Assembly: GCA_014239265.1 (NCBI GenBank)
Contig: JAAZZH010000007.1
Span: forward strand, 1 to 51,396
DNA length: 51,396 bases
Direction: 5' to 3'
From: Actinomycetota bacterium
Lineage (GTDB): Bacteria > Actinomycetota > Acidimicrobiia > Actinomarinales > Actinomarinaceae
Position numbers and translations under genes: made by a program. The notes beneath the pieces were generated by a model. The model did not search any database. It was given only the letters and a program-made list of their open reading frames with translations, and was not told the DNA's origin. Positions 40,537-50,193 of the stretch are shown here, in pieces (the stretch's first letter is position 1; each line of letters begins with the position of its first letter).

Positions 40537-41631
40537 TTAAAAGTTTTTAATTTCTATAACAGGGACCCGCATTTCTTCTGGTGTAATTCCTCCATGGTAT
40601 CCAACCAAGTCGGCCTTTAAATGTTTTGGAAAAATAATGTATCCATCATCTACAAGGAAACAGTGTTCAGGATAAATCCTTTTGTTTAAATTATTTATAG
40701 GTTCTCCGATTAAGTGTCTCATTTCTACACTGTTAAGAAAATGTCCAGGGACATTCTTAAATATTTCTTTAACCTTCGTCTCATCACCATTGATATAAAC
40801 ACTTCTCTGATCTCCGTAGATAACAACATCCTCCTCATAATCTAGGTAAATCCGATTTTCATTAGAGATGTTTGTGAGACCATGATCTGCCGTTATCAAG
40901 GTATACATTTTTTTGGATTGAGTACTGTTTAAATTCTTTATAAACATTTCAAAAATACCAACCTCCTCATGCCACTGAGCACTACCTACTCCAAAAACAT
41001 GGGCTGAGATATCAATATTCGGATAGTAAATAAAATTAAAGCGATTATCCAATATTGAAGAATCACTAACTATTTCATTTAACTCTTCTGTATCTCTGTA
41101 TGCAATCTGATGGGAGTCTTTGTAGATGTATTCAGACAATGCACTATCTACTAAGTCGCGAGGCTGAAGGTTATTAGAGGTAATACCCCTTGTTTTTAAA
41201 AGTGTCCATATGGTTTGTCGGTCTAAAATATCTGGATGTTTTAATAATGATTTGTTTTCTTTATTCCAGTTTAAGGCATTAATAAGTCCGTGCTCTTGTC
41301 TATCAAAGAGATAATAACCTAAAATTGATGTCTCCACGGGCTTAGATACATAGTTAATAGTGCTTAAAGCAACATTTGTTGAACTAGGAAAAGTTGAATT
41401 TACAGAAAAAGAATTTGAATCCTTTAAATAATCAGACTCAGCTAGTTTTAAGTTTTCACTTCCAAGGCCATCTGCTAAAACAAAATTTATGGTTTCTGCT
41501 TCAAGAATTTTAGAATCAAGATTTATTTCATGTTCTTCGTGAAAGTCATCTGTCCCCGTAACTACATTAAAGAGTTTTTTTGATAGGTCGAGTAAGTTAC
41601 TTTTTCCTAAAATATTTTCAAGATTGCTCAT
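40537..41631 (-). CDS. Alkaline-phosphatase-superfamily phosphodiesterase/nucleotide pyrophosphatase-like enzyme
   Basis: This 364-residue protein has the metal-binding pattern of the NPP/alkaline phosphatase fold: 'FVLADGLG' (D54), a nucleophile Thr in 'FPSSTNVALS' (T85), 'YYPNIDISAHVFG' (Asp/His pair), 'ITADHGLT' and the late 'YHGGITPEEMRVPVI' His. It lacks a signal peptide, so it appears cytosolic. Substrate is unknown. It is divergent from the second nuo operon with 76 bp between starts. Confidence 0.85.
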   Translation of the reverse strand: MSNLENILGKSNLLDLSKKLFNVVTGTDDFHEEHEINLDSKILEAETINFVLADGLGSENLKLAESDYLKDSNSFSVNSTFPSSTNVALSTINYVSKPVETSILGYYLFDRQEHGLINALNWNKENKSLLKHPDILDRQTIWTLLKTRGITSNNLQPRDLVDSALSEYIYKDSHQIAYRDTEELNEIVSDSSILDNRFNFIYYPNIDISAHVFGVGSAQWHEEVGIFEMFIKNLNSTQSKKMYTLITADHGLTNISNENRIYLDYEEDVVIYGDQRSVYINGDETKVKEIFKNVPGHFLNSVEMRHLIGEPINNLNKRIYPEHCFLVDDGYIIFPKHLKADLVGYHGGITPEEMRVPVIEIKNF

Positions 41632-41637
41632 AAAAAA

Positions 41638-41643
41638 AGTTTA
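41638..41643 (-). promoter_or_regulatory. Leaderless -10 box (TAAACT) for the phosphodiesterase-like gene
   Basis: Minus-strand TAAACT followed by six T and ATG at 41631. Confidence 0.5.
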
Positions 41644-41695
41644 CAAACAATTACGCTCAACTTTCAAATAAAACTAAAATTTCCTACAGGTTGGT

Positions 41696-41701
41696 TAAAA
41701 T
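41696..41701 (+). promoter_or_regulatory. Leaderless -10 box (TAAAAT) for the second nuo operon
   Basis: TAAAAT, six bases (CAAATT), ATG 41708. There is no ribosome-binding site and no Rex-type dyad in the 76-bp upstream region, unlike operon 1. Confidence 0.6.
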
Positions 41702-41707
41702 CAAATT

Positions 41708-42073
41708 ATGAATTCTTATTTTCAGGAGTACGCAACAGTAGCAGTATTGTTAGCAGTGGGCATTATATTTATGCTCATTTTGACATCTATTGCAGCTATT
41801 CTCAGACCGAATAATCCCTCTCCCGAAAAACTAACAACCTATGAGTCAGGTGTTGACCCCGTCGGGACTGGTTGGAGTCAGACTTACATCCGATACTATA
41901 TTTTTGGCCTATTGTTTGTAATTTTTGATGTTGAAGCAGTATTCATATTCCCATGGGCAATTAATCTTGAGAAGCTAGGTTATTTTGGTTTAGTAGAAAT
42001 GCTAGTTTTTATTTTTATTTTGTTAATCGGATTAATTTATGCAATCAGAAAGGATGTATTGAAATGGGAGTAG
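41708..42073 (+). CDS. nuoA: Complex I subunit A (operon 2)
   Basis: This 121-residue three-helix subunit has the conserved loop as '[10 protein letters not shown]' (about 44-53). The Cys of the usual ECG loop is Ser here ('ESG'), as in several NuoA/NdhC proteins. It is the first gene of an ABCDHIJKLMN operon that lacks EFG. The end overlaps nuoB2 by 10 nt. Confidence 0.94.
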   Translation: MNSYFQEYATVAVLLAVGIIFMLILTSIAAILRPNNPSPEKLTTYESGVDPVGTGWSQTYIRYYIFGLLFVIFDVEAVFIFPWAINLEKLGYFGLVEMLVFIFILLIGLIYAIRKDVLKWE

Positions 42074-42561
42074 TTGATAAATTCGGATTACCAAAACCGA
42101 TATCGTCAGTTTTAAACTGGGCTAGGTCATACTCTTTGTGGTATTTCCAATTCGGATTAGCTTGCTGTGCAATAGAAGTTATGGCAGTAAGTGGACCTAG
42201 ACATGATTTCATGAGACTTGGAATTATCCCACTACCTGCATCACCAAGACAAGCTGATTTAATGGTTGTCGCTGGAACAGTTACTGACAAAATGGCGCCG
42301 GCAGTAAAAAGACTATATGATCAAATGCCAGAGCCAAAATATGTTATATCTATGGGTTCTTGTTCAAATAGCGGTGGTCCATATTGGGATTCATACTCTG
42401 TTACAAAAGGTGTAGATCAACTTATCCCTGTTGACGTATACGTACCAGGATGTCCGCCAAGACCTGAAGCATTACAAGAGGGAATTATTCTCCTACAAGA
42501 AAAAATAAGAGGAGAAGACATGAAAGAAAAATGGAAAGCAGATCAAAATGAACCCGTCTAG
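42064..42561 (+). CDS. nuoB: Complex I subunit B, cluster N2 (operon 2)
   Basis: This 165-residue subunit has the N2 ligands C34-C35, C100 ('GSCSNSGG') and C130 ('VPGCPPRP'). It is diverged from the operon 1 copy but retains every ligand, so electron delivery to quinone should be intact. Overlap with nuoC2 is 14 nt. Confidence 0.97.
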   Translation: MGVVDKFGLPKPISSVLNWARSYSLWYFQFGLACCAIEVMAVSGPRHDFMRLGIIPLPASPRQADLMVVAGTVTDKMAPAVKRLYDQMPEPKYVISMGSCSNSGGPYWDSYSVTKGVDQLIPVDVYVPGCPPRPEALQEGIILLQEKIRGEDMKEKWKADQNEPV

Positions 42562-43099
42562 CAATGCAGAGTTTATAGAGTCAATATCTACAAGATTTTC
42601 TAATGTAGAAAATGAATTTGATACCCTTAAAATAAAAGTAAAACCAGAAGAATGGGTAGAAACAGCAAAAATTCTTAAAGAAGAATTCCAGCTTACTTAC
42701 TTTTCATGGCTAAGCGCCATTGATTGGGAAAATGAAGTTTCAGTAGGAGACCCCCCAAAAGAATCAGTATCACCACATTTTGAAATAGTTTTTTGCTTAT
42801 CAGAGTCAATTGAAGGCAATATTGTTTTAGTATCTACTGAAATAGAAAAAGAAGATGCAATGATTCCTTCTTTAATTGAGGTTTTTGCAGGTTCTAATTG
42901 GCATGAACGAGAAGCATATGAAATGTTTGGTATAGAGTTCAATAATCATCCAAACCTGACAAAAATGTATCTTCCAGATGACTACGAGGGAAATCCAATG
43001 CTCAAATCATTTGAGTTAATTAGTAGAGAAGTAAAGCCATGGCCTGGTGAAGTAGATGTTGAAGGTATGCCAGAAAACGGTTCAAAGGAAGGTAACTAA
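42548..43099 (+). CDS. nuoC: Complex I subunit C (operon 2)
   Basis: This 183-residue protein is identified by '[13 protein letters not shown]', '[23 protein letters not shown]' and '[17 protein letters not shown]' (each in part). It has a fuller N-terminal domain than the 136-residue operon 1 copy. The stop is 1 nt before the nuoD2 start, and AAGGAAGG near its end serves nuoD2. Confidence 0.94.
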   Translation: MNPSSNAEFIESISTRFSNVENEFDTLKIKVKPEEWVETAKILKEEFQLTYFSWLSAIDWENEVSVGDPPKESVSPHFEIVFCLSESIEGNIVLVSTEIEKEDAMIPSLIEVFAGSNWHEREAYEMFGIEFNNHPNLTKMYLPDDYEGNPMLKSFELISREVKPWPGEVDVEGMPENGSKEGN

Positions 43100-43100
43100 A

Positions 43101-44297
43101 ATGGATGATATTTTAAATACCGGAAATGTTCCTTATATTTCAGAAGCTTCGGTCTCAGTTGAAATAGAAACTGAAGATATGACTTTAAACATTGGCCCAC
43201 AACATCCCTCAACTCATGGTGTATTAAGACTGGTTGCCAAAGTAGATGGAGAAAAAATTTCAAGTGTCGAGCCTGTCCTGGGTTATATGCACAGAGGCTA
43301 TGAAAAATTAGCTGAGGTCAGAACATATCCCCAAATTACAACACTTGTTAATAGAATTGATTGGGTATCGGGTTTTGCTAATGAGATACCTTTCATTGCT
43401 GCAACTGAAAAGCTAATGGAGATAGAAGCACCTGAAAGAGCAAAGCACATCAGGTTAATTCTCACAGAGATGGCAAGAATTGCTTCTCATTTTGTATTTA
43501 ACGGAGCTTACGCATTAGAGATTGGAGCGTTAACTCCTATATTTTTAGCAATGGAGGATAGAGAAAGAATACTTGATTTAATAGAATCAGTAACAGGTGG
43601 TAGGTTTCATCCCAATTTTAATAGAATAGGTGGAGTAAAACCAGCAGCAGGTTCTGGCCCCACAACCAAAAAAAATGTACAAGATCTACCAGCAGGTTTC
43701 TATCAAGAAACTAGAGATGCAATGGAGAAGGTTCTAGAAGCAGTTGAGAGAATGGAAGATTTAGTTGGTGGCAACGAAGTCTTTAAGGCTAGGACCAAAG
43801 GAGTTGGGATAATATCCAAAGAACTTGCTGAAGAATATGGAGTCTCTGGTCCGATATTGAGAGCATCTGGAGTAAAGTTTGATTTAAGAACTCAAACCGA
43901 TTTCTTACCCTATGACAAATTTGAATACGAGATTCCTGTTGGAGAAAATGGAGATTGTTATGATCGTTGGTACGTTCGACTATTAGAGATGAGAGAGTCA
44001 GCTAAAATTATACTTCAAGCTATCGACTCTATGCCAAGTGGACCCCTACAGACAAAAGTTCCGAAGGTTATAAAAGTACCTAAGGGACGATCTTATGTAA
44101 GGACAGAGAATCCAAAAGGTGAAATGGGATACTATGTAATTTCTGAGGGTGGGCTAGGTCCATACCGACTAAAAATTCGAACACCCTCCTTTAGCAATAT
44201 TTCAATCCTACCGGTGCTGCTTGAGGGTCAATTGTTACCTGATCTGATTGCAATCATGGGTAGTCTAGATTTTGTTTTAGGAGATGTTGATAGATGA
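43101..44297 (+). CDS. nuoD: Complex I subunit D (operon 2)
   Basis: I start at ATG 43101, which follows AAGGAAGGT and the nuoC2 stop. A further upstream in-frame ATG (43056) would add 15 residues inside nuoC2. The 398-residue protein has 'LNIGPQHPSTHG', quinone-site His, and Tyr in 'HRGYEKLAEVRTY'. Neither pair of [NiFe] cysteines is present, so this is a quinone-reducing complex rather than a membrane hydrogenase. It overlaps nuoH2 by 4 nt, directly skipping E, F and G. Confidence 0.95.
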   Translation: MDDILNTGNVPYISEASVSVEIETEDMTLNIGPQHPSTHGVLRLVAKVDGEKISSVEPVLGYMHRGYEKLAEVRTYPQITTLVNRIDWVSGFANEIPFIAATEKLMEIEAPERAKHIRLILTEMARIASHFVFNGAYALEIGALTPIFLAMEDRERILDLIESVTGGRFHPNFNRIGGVKPAAGSGPTTKKNVQDLPAGFYQETRDAMEKVLEAVERMEDLVGGNEVFKARTKGVGIISKELAEEYGVSGPILRASGVKFDLRTQTDFLPYDKFEYEIPVGENGDCYDRWYVRLLEMRESAKIILQAIDSMPSGPLQTKVPKVIKVPKGRSYVRTENPKGEMGYYVISEGGLGPYRLKIRTPSFSNISILPVLLEGQLLPDLIAIMGSLDFVLGDVDR

Positions 44298-45274
44298 TTG
44301 ATGGTTCTCAAATATTAGTAACCGCAGGTATCGTTTTAGCATTTGCACTAAACGGAGCGGTAATTTTTACAATTCTTGATGTTAAAGGAGCATCATGGAT
44401 GCAAAGAAGACCTGGACCCCTTCACGTTGGCTTAAGAGGATTCATTTTTCCATTAGCTGAAATAATTAAATTTTTCCAAAAAGAAGACATTACACCGACA
44501 AATGTTGACGCTCCTGTCTTTAAATGGGCACCAGCTTATGTACTTGCATCAGTCTTTGGTTTGTTCGTTGTTGTACCAATCAGCCCAACTTTAGTTGGGA
44601 GTGATTTAGAATTAGGAGTCTTCTATTTGCTAGCCATAAGTTCACTATCAACACTAGGGGTTCTTACTGCGGGTTGGTCCTCAGCAAACAAGTACTCTTT
44701 AATGGGTGGAATACGTGCTGCAGGACAGCTAATTGCATATGAACTTCCATTAATTCTTTCTGTAGTTGGAGTTGTCATCCAGGCCGAAACCATGTCACTT
44801 GTGGGGATAGTTGAGAAACAAATAGAATTTGGACTTCCATTTGCACTTTCTGGCCAAGGTCTTGCCTTCCTAATTTTTATGATAGCTGCAACAGCTGAAA
44901 TGATGAGAGTACCATTCGATATGCCAATTGGTGAGTCTGAACTTGTTAGTGGATTTTTAACAGAATATTCTGGCGTAAGATTTTTAATATTTTATATTGC
45001 TGAATACATGAACATGTTTGTCTTATGTGCAGTTGCTTCCACATTATTTTTAGGTGGATATCATGTTCCACTTCTCCCACCTGAATGGGTCAATTTTTAT
45101 GGACCAGTTGTCTTAATTACCAAAACAGTTTTGCTTGGCTTCATATTAGTTTTAGTGAGATGGTCATTTCCTAGATTCAGGGAAGATCAGCTACAAAACT
45201 TAGCATGGAAGGTTTTAATTCCCCTTTCTTTACTCAACATATTGATAACATCCATTATGAAAGTTGTATTTTAA
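44294..45274 (+). CDS. nuoH: Complex I subunit H (operon 2)
   Basis: This 326-residue eight-helix subunit has a diverged first cytosolic loop: 'QRRPGPLHVGLRG' (about 36-48) replaces the RVGPxRxGPxG pattern of operon 1. The acidic loop 'AEMMRVPFDMPIGESELVSGF' retains the Glu/Asp residues. The shorter length and altered loop fit complexes without the N-module. nuoI2 starts immediately after the stop. Confidence 0.95.
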   Translation: MIDGSQILVTAGIVLAFALNGAVIFTILDVKGASWMQRRPGPLHVGLRGFIFPLAEIIKFFQKEDITPTNVDAPVFKWAPAYVLASVFGLFVVVPISPTLVGSDLELGVFYLLAISSLSTLGVLTAGWSSANKYSLMGGIRAAGQLIAYELPLILSVVGVVIQAETMSLVGIVEKQIEFGLPFALSGQGLAFLIFMIAATAEMMRVPFDMPIGESELVSGFLTEYSGVRFLIFYIAEYMNMFVLCAVASTLFLGGYHVPLLPPEWVNFYGPVVLITKTVLLGFILVLVRWSFPRFREDQLQNLAWKVLIPLSLLNILITSIMKVVF

Positions 45275-45760
45275 ATGAAAAAATTTAGACCTAAATTACC
45301 AGGCTTTTTGACAGGAATGAAAATTCTTTTATTTAATATGTTCAAAACATTATCTCCACTAAGTCCAAATCCAAATGTTAATTATCCGTTTGAAAAAGAA
45401 ATTGTTGCACCCAGAGCAAGGGGAGTCATAGCCCTTGATACAGATGCTTGTACTAGCTGCATGCTTTGTGCGAGACAATGTCCAGATTGGTGTATCTACA
45501 TAGAAGGACATAAAGAATTACAACCCCCTGCAAAACCTGGTGGTAGGGAACGCAGTAGAGCAGTTCTTGACAGGTTCGATATTGATTACGCTCTCTGCAT
45601 GTATTGCGGAATTTGTGTTGAAGTATGCCCTTTTGATGCATTATTTTGGACACCAGAGTACGAATATTCAGAATACAATATGGGAGATATGCTTCATGAT
45701 AAAAATAGACTCGATCAATGGCTAAACACAGTTCCTGAAGTGGAAGGTTTAGAAAGTTAA
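45275..45760 (+). CDS. nuoI: Complex I subunit I, 2x[4Fe-4S] (operon 2)
   Basis: This 161-residue subunit has ligands C59, C62, C65, C69 and C108, C111, C114, C118. In a complex without EFG this is the outermost cluster-bearing subunit, so it is the likely docking point for a soluble donor such as ferredoxin (inference). An unusual basic N-terminus (MKKFRPK) and a loop 'PPAKPGGRERSRAVLDRFD' between the motifs are exposed candidates for binding. Confidence 0.96.
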   Translation: MKKFRPKLPGFLTGMKILLFNMFKTLSPLSPNPNVNYPFEKEIVAPRARGVIALDTDACTSCMLCARQCPDWCIYIEGHKELQPPAKPGGRERSRAVLDRFDIDYALCMYCGICVEVCPFDALFWTPEYEYSEYNMGDMLHDKNRLDQWLNTVPEVEGLES

Positions 45761-45761
45761 A

Positions 45762-46280
45762 ATGGAAGCACTGGACATAATTAGTTATTTTTTACTTTTA
45801 GGACTTTTATTAGTTTCTGTAAAAGTTGTCACAACTTCAAATGTTATTCATGCCGCAATATCTTTAGTTTTCACATTAGCCATAACTGCAGCAACTTTTT
45901 TACTACTGTCCGCTCAATTCGTTGCACTCGTGATAGTTCTTGTATACATAGGAGCTGTAATAGTTCTTTTCTTGTTTGGAATAATGATCACTAGAGCACC
46001 ATTAGGTCAAAATGCGGAATTAGATAATGATAACAATAAAAGCTTTGCACTAGTTGTCTCACTATCAATTTTTGTAATTTTTTCATATGTGATGTTTAAT
46101 ACATTCGATACGCAAATTATTGTTACAACAGGAACCTCAACAGAATTACTTGGTGAGATTTTATTAAGTAGGTTTGTATTTCCTTTCGAAGTAGTCTCTT
46201 TTGTTTTACTCGCAGCTTTAATTGGTGGAATCACCTTGGCAAGGCAAGATAATGCCTTAGTTGATGAGAATCAAATATGA
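45762..46280 (+). CDS. nuoJ: Complex I subunit J (operon 2)
   Basis: This 172-residue subunit has five hydrophobic helices, with the conserved helix 'LVIVLVYIGAVIVLFLFGIMI' at about 56-76. It starts 1 nt after nuoI2 and overlaps nuoK2 by 4 nt. Confidence 0.95.
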   Translation: MEALDIISYFLLLGLLLVSVKVVTTSNVIHAAISLVFTLAITAATFLLLSAQFVALVIVLVYIGAVIVLFLFGIMITRAPLGQNAELDNDNNKSFALVVSLSIFVIFSYVMFNTFDTQIIVTTGTSTELLGEILLSRFVFPFEVVSFVLLAALIGGITLARQDNALVDENQI

Positions 46281-46582
46281 GCGTTCAACCCTTTTTAATT
46301 GCAGCAGCAGGATTATTTTCAATTGGGATTTATGGAATTCTAGTTAGAAGAAATGTTGTTATGGTGTTGTTGTCTATTGAGCTAATCCTTAATGCTGTAA
46401 ACATAAACTTTGTAGTCTTCAACGCAATGTTAGGAGATGTATTGTTACAGGGTCAAATTTTTACTATTTTCATTATCACCATAGCCGCTGCTGAAGTAGG
46501 TATTGGTTTGGCGATTGTTTTAATGTTGTTTAGAAATAGAAAAACTGCAAATATTGATGAATTTGATTTGTTGAAATGGTAA
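46277..46582 (+). CDS. nuoK: Complex I subunit K (operon 2)
   Basis: This 101-residue, three-helix subunit has the buried glutamates in 'VMVLLSIELILNAVNI' and 'IITIAAAEVGIGLAI'. It overlaps nuoL2 by 7 nt. Confidence 0.96.
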   Translation: MSVQPFLIAAAGLFSIGIYGILVRRNVVMVLLSIELILNAVNINFVVFNAMLGDVLLQGQIFTIFIITIAAAEVGIGLAIVLMLFRNRKTANIDEFDLLKW

Positions 46583-48594
46583 ATAGTAATTTAATCACCT
46601 TTCTAGCTGAAGGAAAACTTACATACACCGACGGTGGAGCTTTCGCTGAATACACTTGGTTGATTGTCGTTCTCCCATTTATAGCTGCTCTTCTAATTAC
46701 TTTTTTTGGTAAATATCTACCACTTAAGGGTGCTGAAATTGCGCTTGCTACGATAGGTTTTATCTTTGCTTTCAGTTCGTATCTACTCTATTTGAATGTC
46801 ACAGAAGGGGTAGCTTCAGAATTTTTTATCAATGTGGGAAGCATTGGTTCATTTGATCTTGAATTTGGTTGGGTGGTAGACGGCCTTTCTATAATGATGT
46901 ATTTTGTTGTTGGGACAGTGGCTAGTTTAGTTTTCATTTACGCCACAAATTATATGCAGGGAGAAGTCAGATATACTTTTTTCTTCACCTCTCTAACTTT
47001 GTTTGCTGGAAGTATGTTAGTTTTGGTTTCCTCACCAACATTATTACAACTTTTAATTGGATGGGAGCTAGTAGGTGTTTGCTCCTATTTGTTAATTGGT
47101 CATTATTGGGAAAAGAAAGAGAACTCATCTGCTGCTATGAAGGCTTTTATAACTAACAAAATTGCAGATGTTGGATTAATGATTGGAATAATTGTGCTGG
47201 CGCTTTCTACGGGTACGATGAGAATAAGTGAAATTTTATATCAATCAACTCATGATTATGAGTCACTTAAATCAGTTGCGTATCTGGCTGGAGTTTTACT
47301 ATTCATAGGGGCTATGGGTAAAAGTGCTCAGTTCCCCCTTCATGTCTGGCTACCTGATGCAATGGCGGGTCCAACACCAGTCTCAGCACTAATGCACGCA
47401 GCAACAATGGTTACAGCAGGTGTTTATTTACTAGCAAGAATGTTTCCTTTTTATGAAGGTATGGCAAGCGAAGCATTGGACGTAGTTTTACTGTTTGGAG
47501 TTATAACCCTTTTTGCAGCTGGAATGATAGCCATAGTTCAAGATGATCTAAAAAAAGTTCTTGCATATTCAACTGTTAGTCAGCTTGGATACATGGTGGC
47601 TGCTATTGGATCTGGAGCTTATACAGCTGCATTATTTCACCTTTGGACACATGCTTTTTTTAAAGCCCTACTGTTTCTTGGTGCAGGATCAGTAATTCAT
47701 GCTGTACATACAAACAGCATGAAAGAAATGGGTGGGCTTAGAAAAGAGATGCCCAGAACATATACAACATTTATTCTGGGAACAATTGCTCTTGCAGGAC
47801 TACCCCCTCTTGCTGGCTTTTTCTCAAAAGATGAGATACTTGCCTCTTTAAATCATGGAGGATATAGCACTTATTTTGCTATTGCTGTAGCAGGTGCTTT
47901 TATCACTGCTTTTTATATGACTAGAGCAGTGGTTCTAACATTTTTTGGGGAGTATAGAGGTAATGGACATCCCCACGAGTCAGACTCTATGATGACGACA
48001 CCCCTTATTGTACTTGCAGGCTTCGCAGTAACCGCTGGGTGGGTAAACATTCCAGGAATATATACGGGCTTTACTGATTGGGTTACCACAAGGAAAAACC
48101 CTATAGTCGAGTATCATCCTGAATCTTTTGACTATTTTGCATTAACAAGTGGCTTACTCGCTGGGCTAGCTGGTATTGGACTTGCTTACTATGTATATCA
48201 AATTTTAGGTAGACCAGAAGACGGAGATGAAAAGATTAAAGTTGAGCCAATATGGAACCTTCTTGAAAATAAATATTACTTAGATGATTTTTATTTCAAA
48301 TACATCATAAATCCAACTAAATCCACACTTGCAAATACTATTGATAGGTTTAATACAAATATTCTAGATAAAGCTGTGAATCTATTTGGAGTTGCAGCTA
48401 TATTCCTTGGAAATATTGTGTACAACAAATTTGACCAAGGGGGGATAGATAAAGCGTTAAACATATCATCTTCATCTACTGACGCATTGGGTGCAAGGGT
48501 AAAACTTCTTCAGACTGGAAAAGCTCAACAATATATTATGTATTTTTTAAGCGGAGTAATAGTAATTAGCTTATTAATTTTGTTAGTGTTATAG
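46576..48594 (+). CDS. nuoL: Complex I subunit L, antiporter-like proton pump (operon 2)
   Basis: This 672-residue pump subunit has the TM5 Glu motif 'IGWELVGVCSYLLIGHYW' and TM7 Lys motif 'GAMGKSAQFPLHVWLPDAM'. It is about 40 residues longer than the operon 1 copy, with most of the extra length in the N-terminus ('MVNSNLITFLAEGKLTYTDGG') and the C-terminal arm. GGAGG after its stop serves nuoM2. Confidence 0.96.
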   Translation: MVNSNLITFLAEGKLTYTDGGAFAEYTWLIVVLPFIAALLITFFGKYLPLKGAEIALATIGFIFAFSSYLLYLNVTEGVASEFFINVGSIGSFDLEFGWVVDGLSIMMYFVVGTVASLVFIYATNYMQGEVRYTFFFTSLTLFAGSMLVLVSSPTLLQLLIGWELVGVCSYLLIGHYWEKKENSSAAMKAFITNKIADVGLMIGIIVLALSTGTMRISEILYQSTHDYESLKSVAYLAGVLLFIGAMGKSAQFPLHVWLPDAMAGPTPVSALMHAATMVTAGVYLLARMFPFYEGMASEALDVVLLFGVITLFAAGMIAIVQDDLKKVLAYSTVSQLGYMVAAIGSGAYTAALFHLWTHAFFKALLFLGAGSVIHAVHTNSMKEMGGLRKEMPRTYTTFILGTIALAGLPPLAGFFSKDEILASLNHGGYSTYFAIAVAGAFITAFYMTRAVVLTFFGEYRGNGHPHESDSMMTTPLIVLAGFAVTAGWVNIPGIYTGFTDWVTTRKNPIVEYHPESFDYFALTSGLLAGLAGIGLAYYVYQILGRPEDGDEKIKVEPIWNLLENKYYLDDFYFKYIINPTKSTLANTIDRFNTNILDKAVNLFGVAAIFLGNIVYNKFDQGGIDKALNISSSSTDALGARVKLLQTGKAQQYIMYFLSGVIVISLLILLVL

Positions 48595-48602
48595 GAGGAA
48601 AA

Positions 48603-50192
48603 ATGGAAATAGTAACTAATAATTTTGAATTTTTAGAGAATGGACTGGGTATAACCTTAGTTGTATTCCTCCCTCTAGTCAGTGCTTTAGTCGTTGCACT
48701 ATTGCCAAAAAAACAAGAGTTATTGATAAAATTAACAGCACTTGGTTCTTCACTAATCACTTTCATATTAAGCGTAATTATTGCTATTCAGTTTGATTAC
48801 TCCAAAGCAGAACAGTTTCAGCTGGGAAATAAACTTTCTTGGATAGAGGCAATAAATTCTAATTATGAAATTGGTATTGATGGCATATCCTTACCTATGC
48901 TCCTTCTTTCAACCTTTATTACAGTATTAGCAATAATTTATTCCTTCGAGCATTTACCGGAGCCAAAAAGTCCAAAGGGAATGATGGCGCTTATTTTAAT
49001 CTTAGAAACTGGAATGAACGGTACTTTCGTAGCGTTAGATTTAATACTCTTCTTTGTATTCTTTGAACTTGTTCTACTACCTATGTATTTCATGATTGGA
49101 ATTTGGGGAGATAAAACAATGAGGAGTGTTGCTGGTCTTAAAAATGAAGTTGAGACTCGCTTATACGCAAGTATTAAGTTTTTTGTTTTTACACTTTTCG
49201 GTTCTGCTTTTATGCTGCTTGGGTTTTTAGGTCTTTATTTCAGAGGAGCCAAAACTTTCAGTATTCCTGAGTTAATAGAATTAGGAACAAGTGGGGCATT
49301 TACTGGAACTTTTGCAACACTCGTTTTTGCAGTTCTATTCTTGGGCTTCGCAGTTAAGGTTCCAATGTGGCCTCTCCATACTTGGCTTCCAGATGCTCAT
49401 ACGGCAGCACCAACAGTTGGATCAGTGTTACTTGCCGCAATACTTCTAAAATTAGGTTCCTATGGATTTATAAGAATTGCTTTACCAATTTTACCTGAGC
49501 AAGCACAAGCTTGGGCGCCGGCTATTGCAATATTGTCAGCTATTGGAATAATTTATGGTTCATTAGCATGTCTAGCACAAACTGACCTCAAAAGGTTAAT
49601 AGCTTTTTCATCAGTGGGTCACATGGGTTTTGTAATGCTAGGAATCTCCTCTTTGACTTCTATTGGTATAAATGCTGCAATAATTGGCATGGTTGCACAC
49701 GGTGTCATTACGGGCTTACTTTTCTTCTTATCTGGATCGATGGCCCACACTTATCACACCAGAGATATGGGAAGACTTGGTGGAAATATGAAACTTTTAC
49801 CCAAAACTGGTGGATTACTTGCATTTACAGCAATGGCCTCACTTGGACTACCAGGACTAGCAGGTTTCTGGGGAGAATTTATGGCTCTATTAGGAGCATA
49901 CAATCCATTACCAGGACTAAATATCACAATATTCAGAACATCCATGGTTGCTGGGGCAATAGGTACAGTTCTGACTGCTGGCTATTTACTCTGGATGCTT
50001 CAAAGAGTTAATTTAGGAGAGCCAAATGACGAATGGAAAGATAAGGAACTCCATGATGCAGATGCATACGAATTAGCAGCTTGGATACCCCTCGTTATTT
50101 TAACGATTTTAATTGGCGTATTCCCTAAGTTAATTTTCGGATCTACAAATGATGCTGTAATCAGTTTGGTTACTAAAGCATTCGGAGGCTAA
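48603..50192 (+). CDS. nuoM: Complex I subunit M, antiporter-like proton pump (operon 2)
   Basis: This 529-residue pump subunit has 'FFELVLLPMYFMIGIWGD' (TM5 Glu) and 'AVKVPMWPLHTWLPDAH' (TM7 Lys). The strong ribosome-binding site AGGAGG lies before ATG 48603. An insertion 'MRSVAGLKNEVETRLYA' follows TM5. The 3' end encodes GGAGG (50184-50188), placed to start nuoN2. Confidence 0.96.
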   Translation: MEIVTNNFEFLENGLGITLVVFLPLVSALVVALLPKKQELLIKLTALGSSLITFILSVIIAIQFDYSKAEQFQLGNKLSWIEAINSNYEIGIDGISLPMLLLSTFITVLAIIYSFEHLPEPKSPKGMMALILILETGMNGTFVALDLILFFVFFELVLLPMYFMIGIWGDKTMRSVAGLKNEVETRLYASIKFFVFTLFGSAFMLLGFLGLYFRGAKTFSIPELIELGTSGAFTGTFATLVFAVLFLGFAVKVPMWPLHTWLPDAHTAAPTVGSVLLAAILLKLGSYGFIRIALPILPEQAQAWAPAIAILSAIGIIYGSLACLAQTDLKRLIAFSSVGHMGFVMLGISSLTSIGINAAIIGMVAHGVITGLLFFLSGSMAHTYHTRDMGRLGGNMKLLPKTGGLLAFTAMASLGLPGLAGFWGEFMALLGAYNPLPGLNITIFRTSMVAGAIGTVLTAGYLLWMLQRVNLGEPNDEWKDKELHDADAYELAAWIPLVILTILIGVFPKLIFGSTNDAVISLVTKAFGG

Positions 50193-50193
50193 T

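Noticed and set aside
41632-41707. Searched the operon 2 leader for a Rex or TGTTAA-N6-TTAACA site
   Set aside because: Only a GTTTACAAAC stretch is present, which does not match either dyad.
43056-43100. Upstream ATG for nuoD2
   Set aside because: It would lie inside nuoC2 and adds an unconserved basic peptide; ATG 43101 has a good ribosome-binding site.
43101-44297. Considered operon 2 as a membrane-bound [NiFe] hydrogenase (Mbh/Ech-like)
   Set aside because: NuoD2 lacks both pairs of nickel-ligand cysteines and retains the quinone-site His and Tyr.
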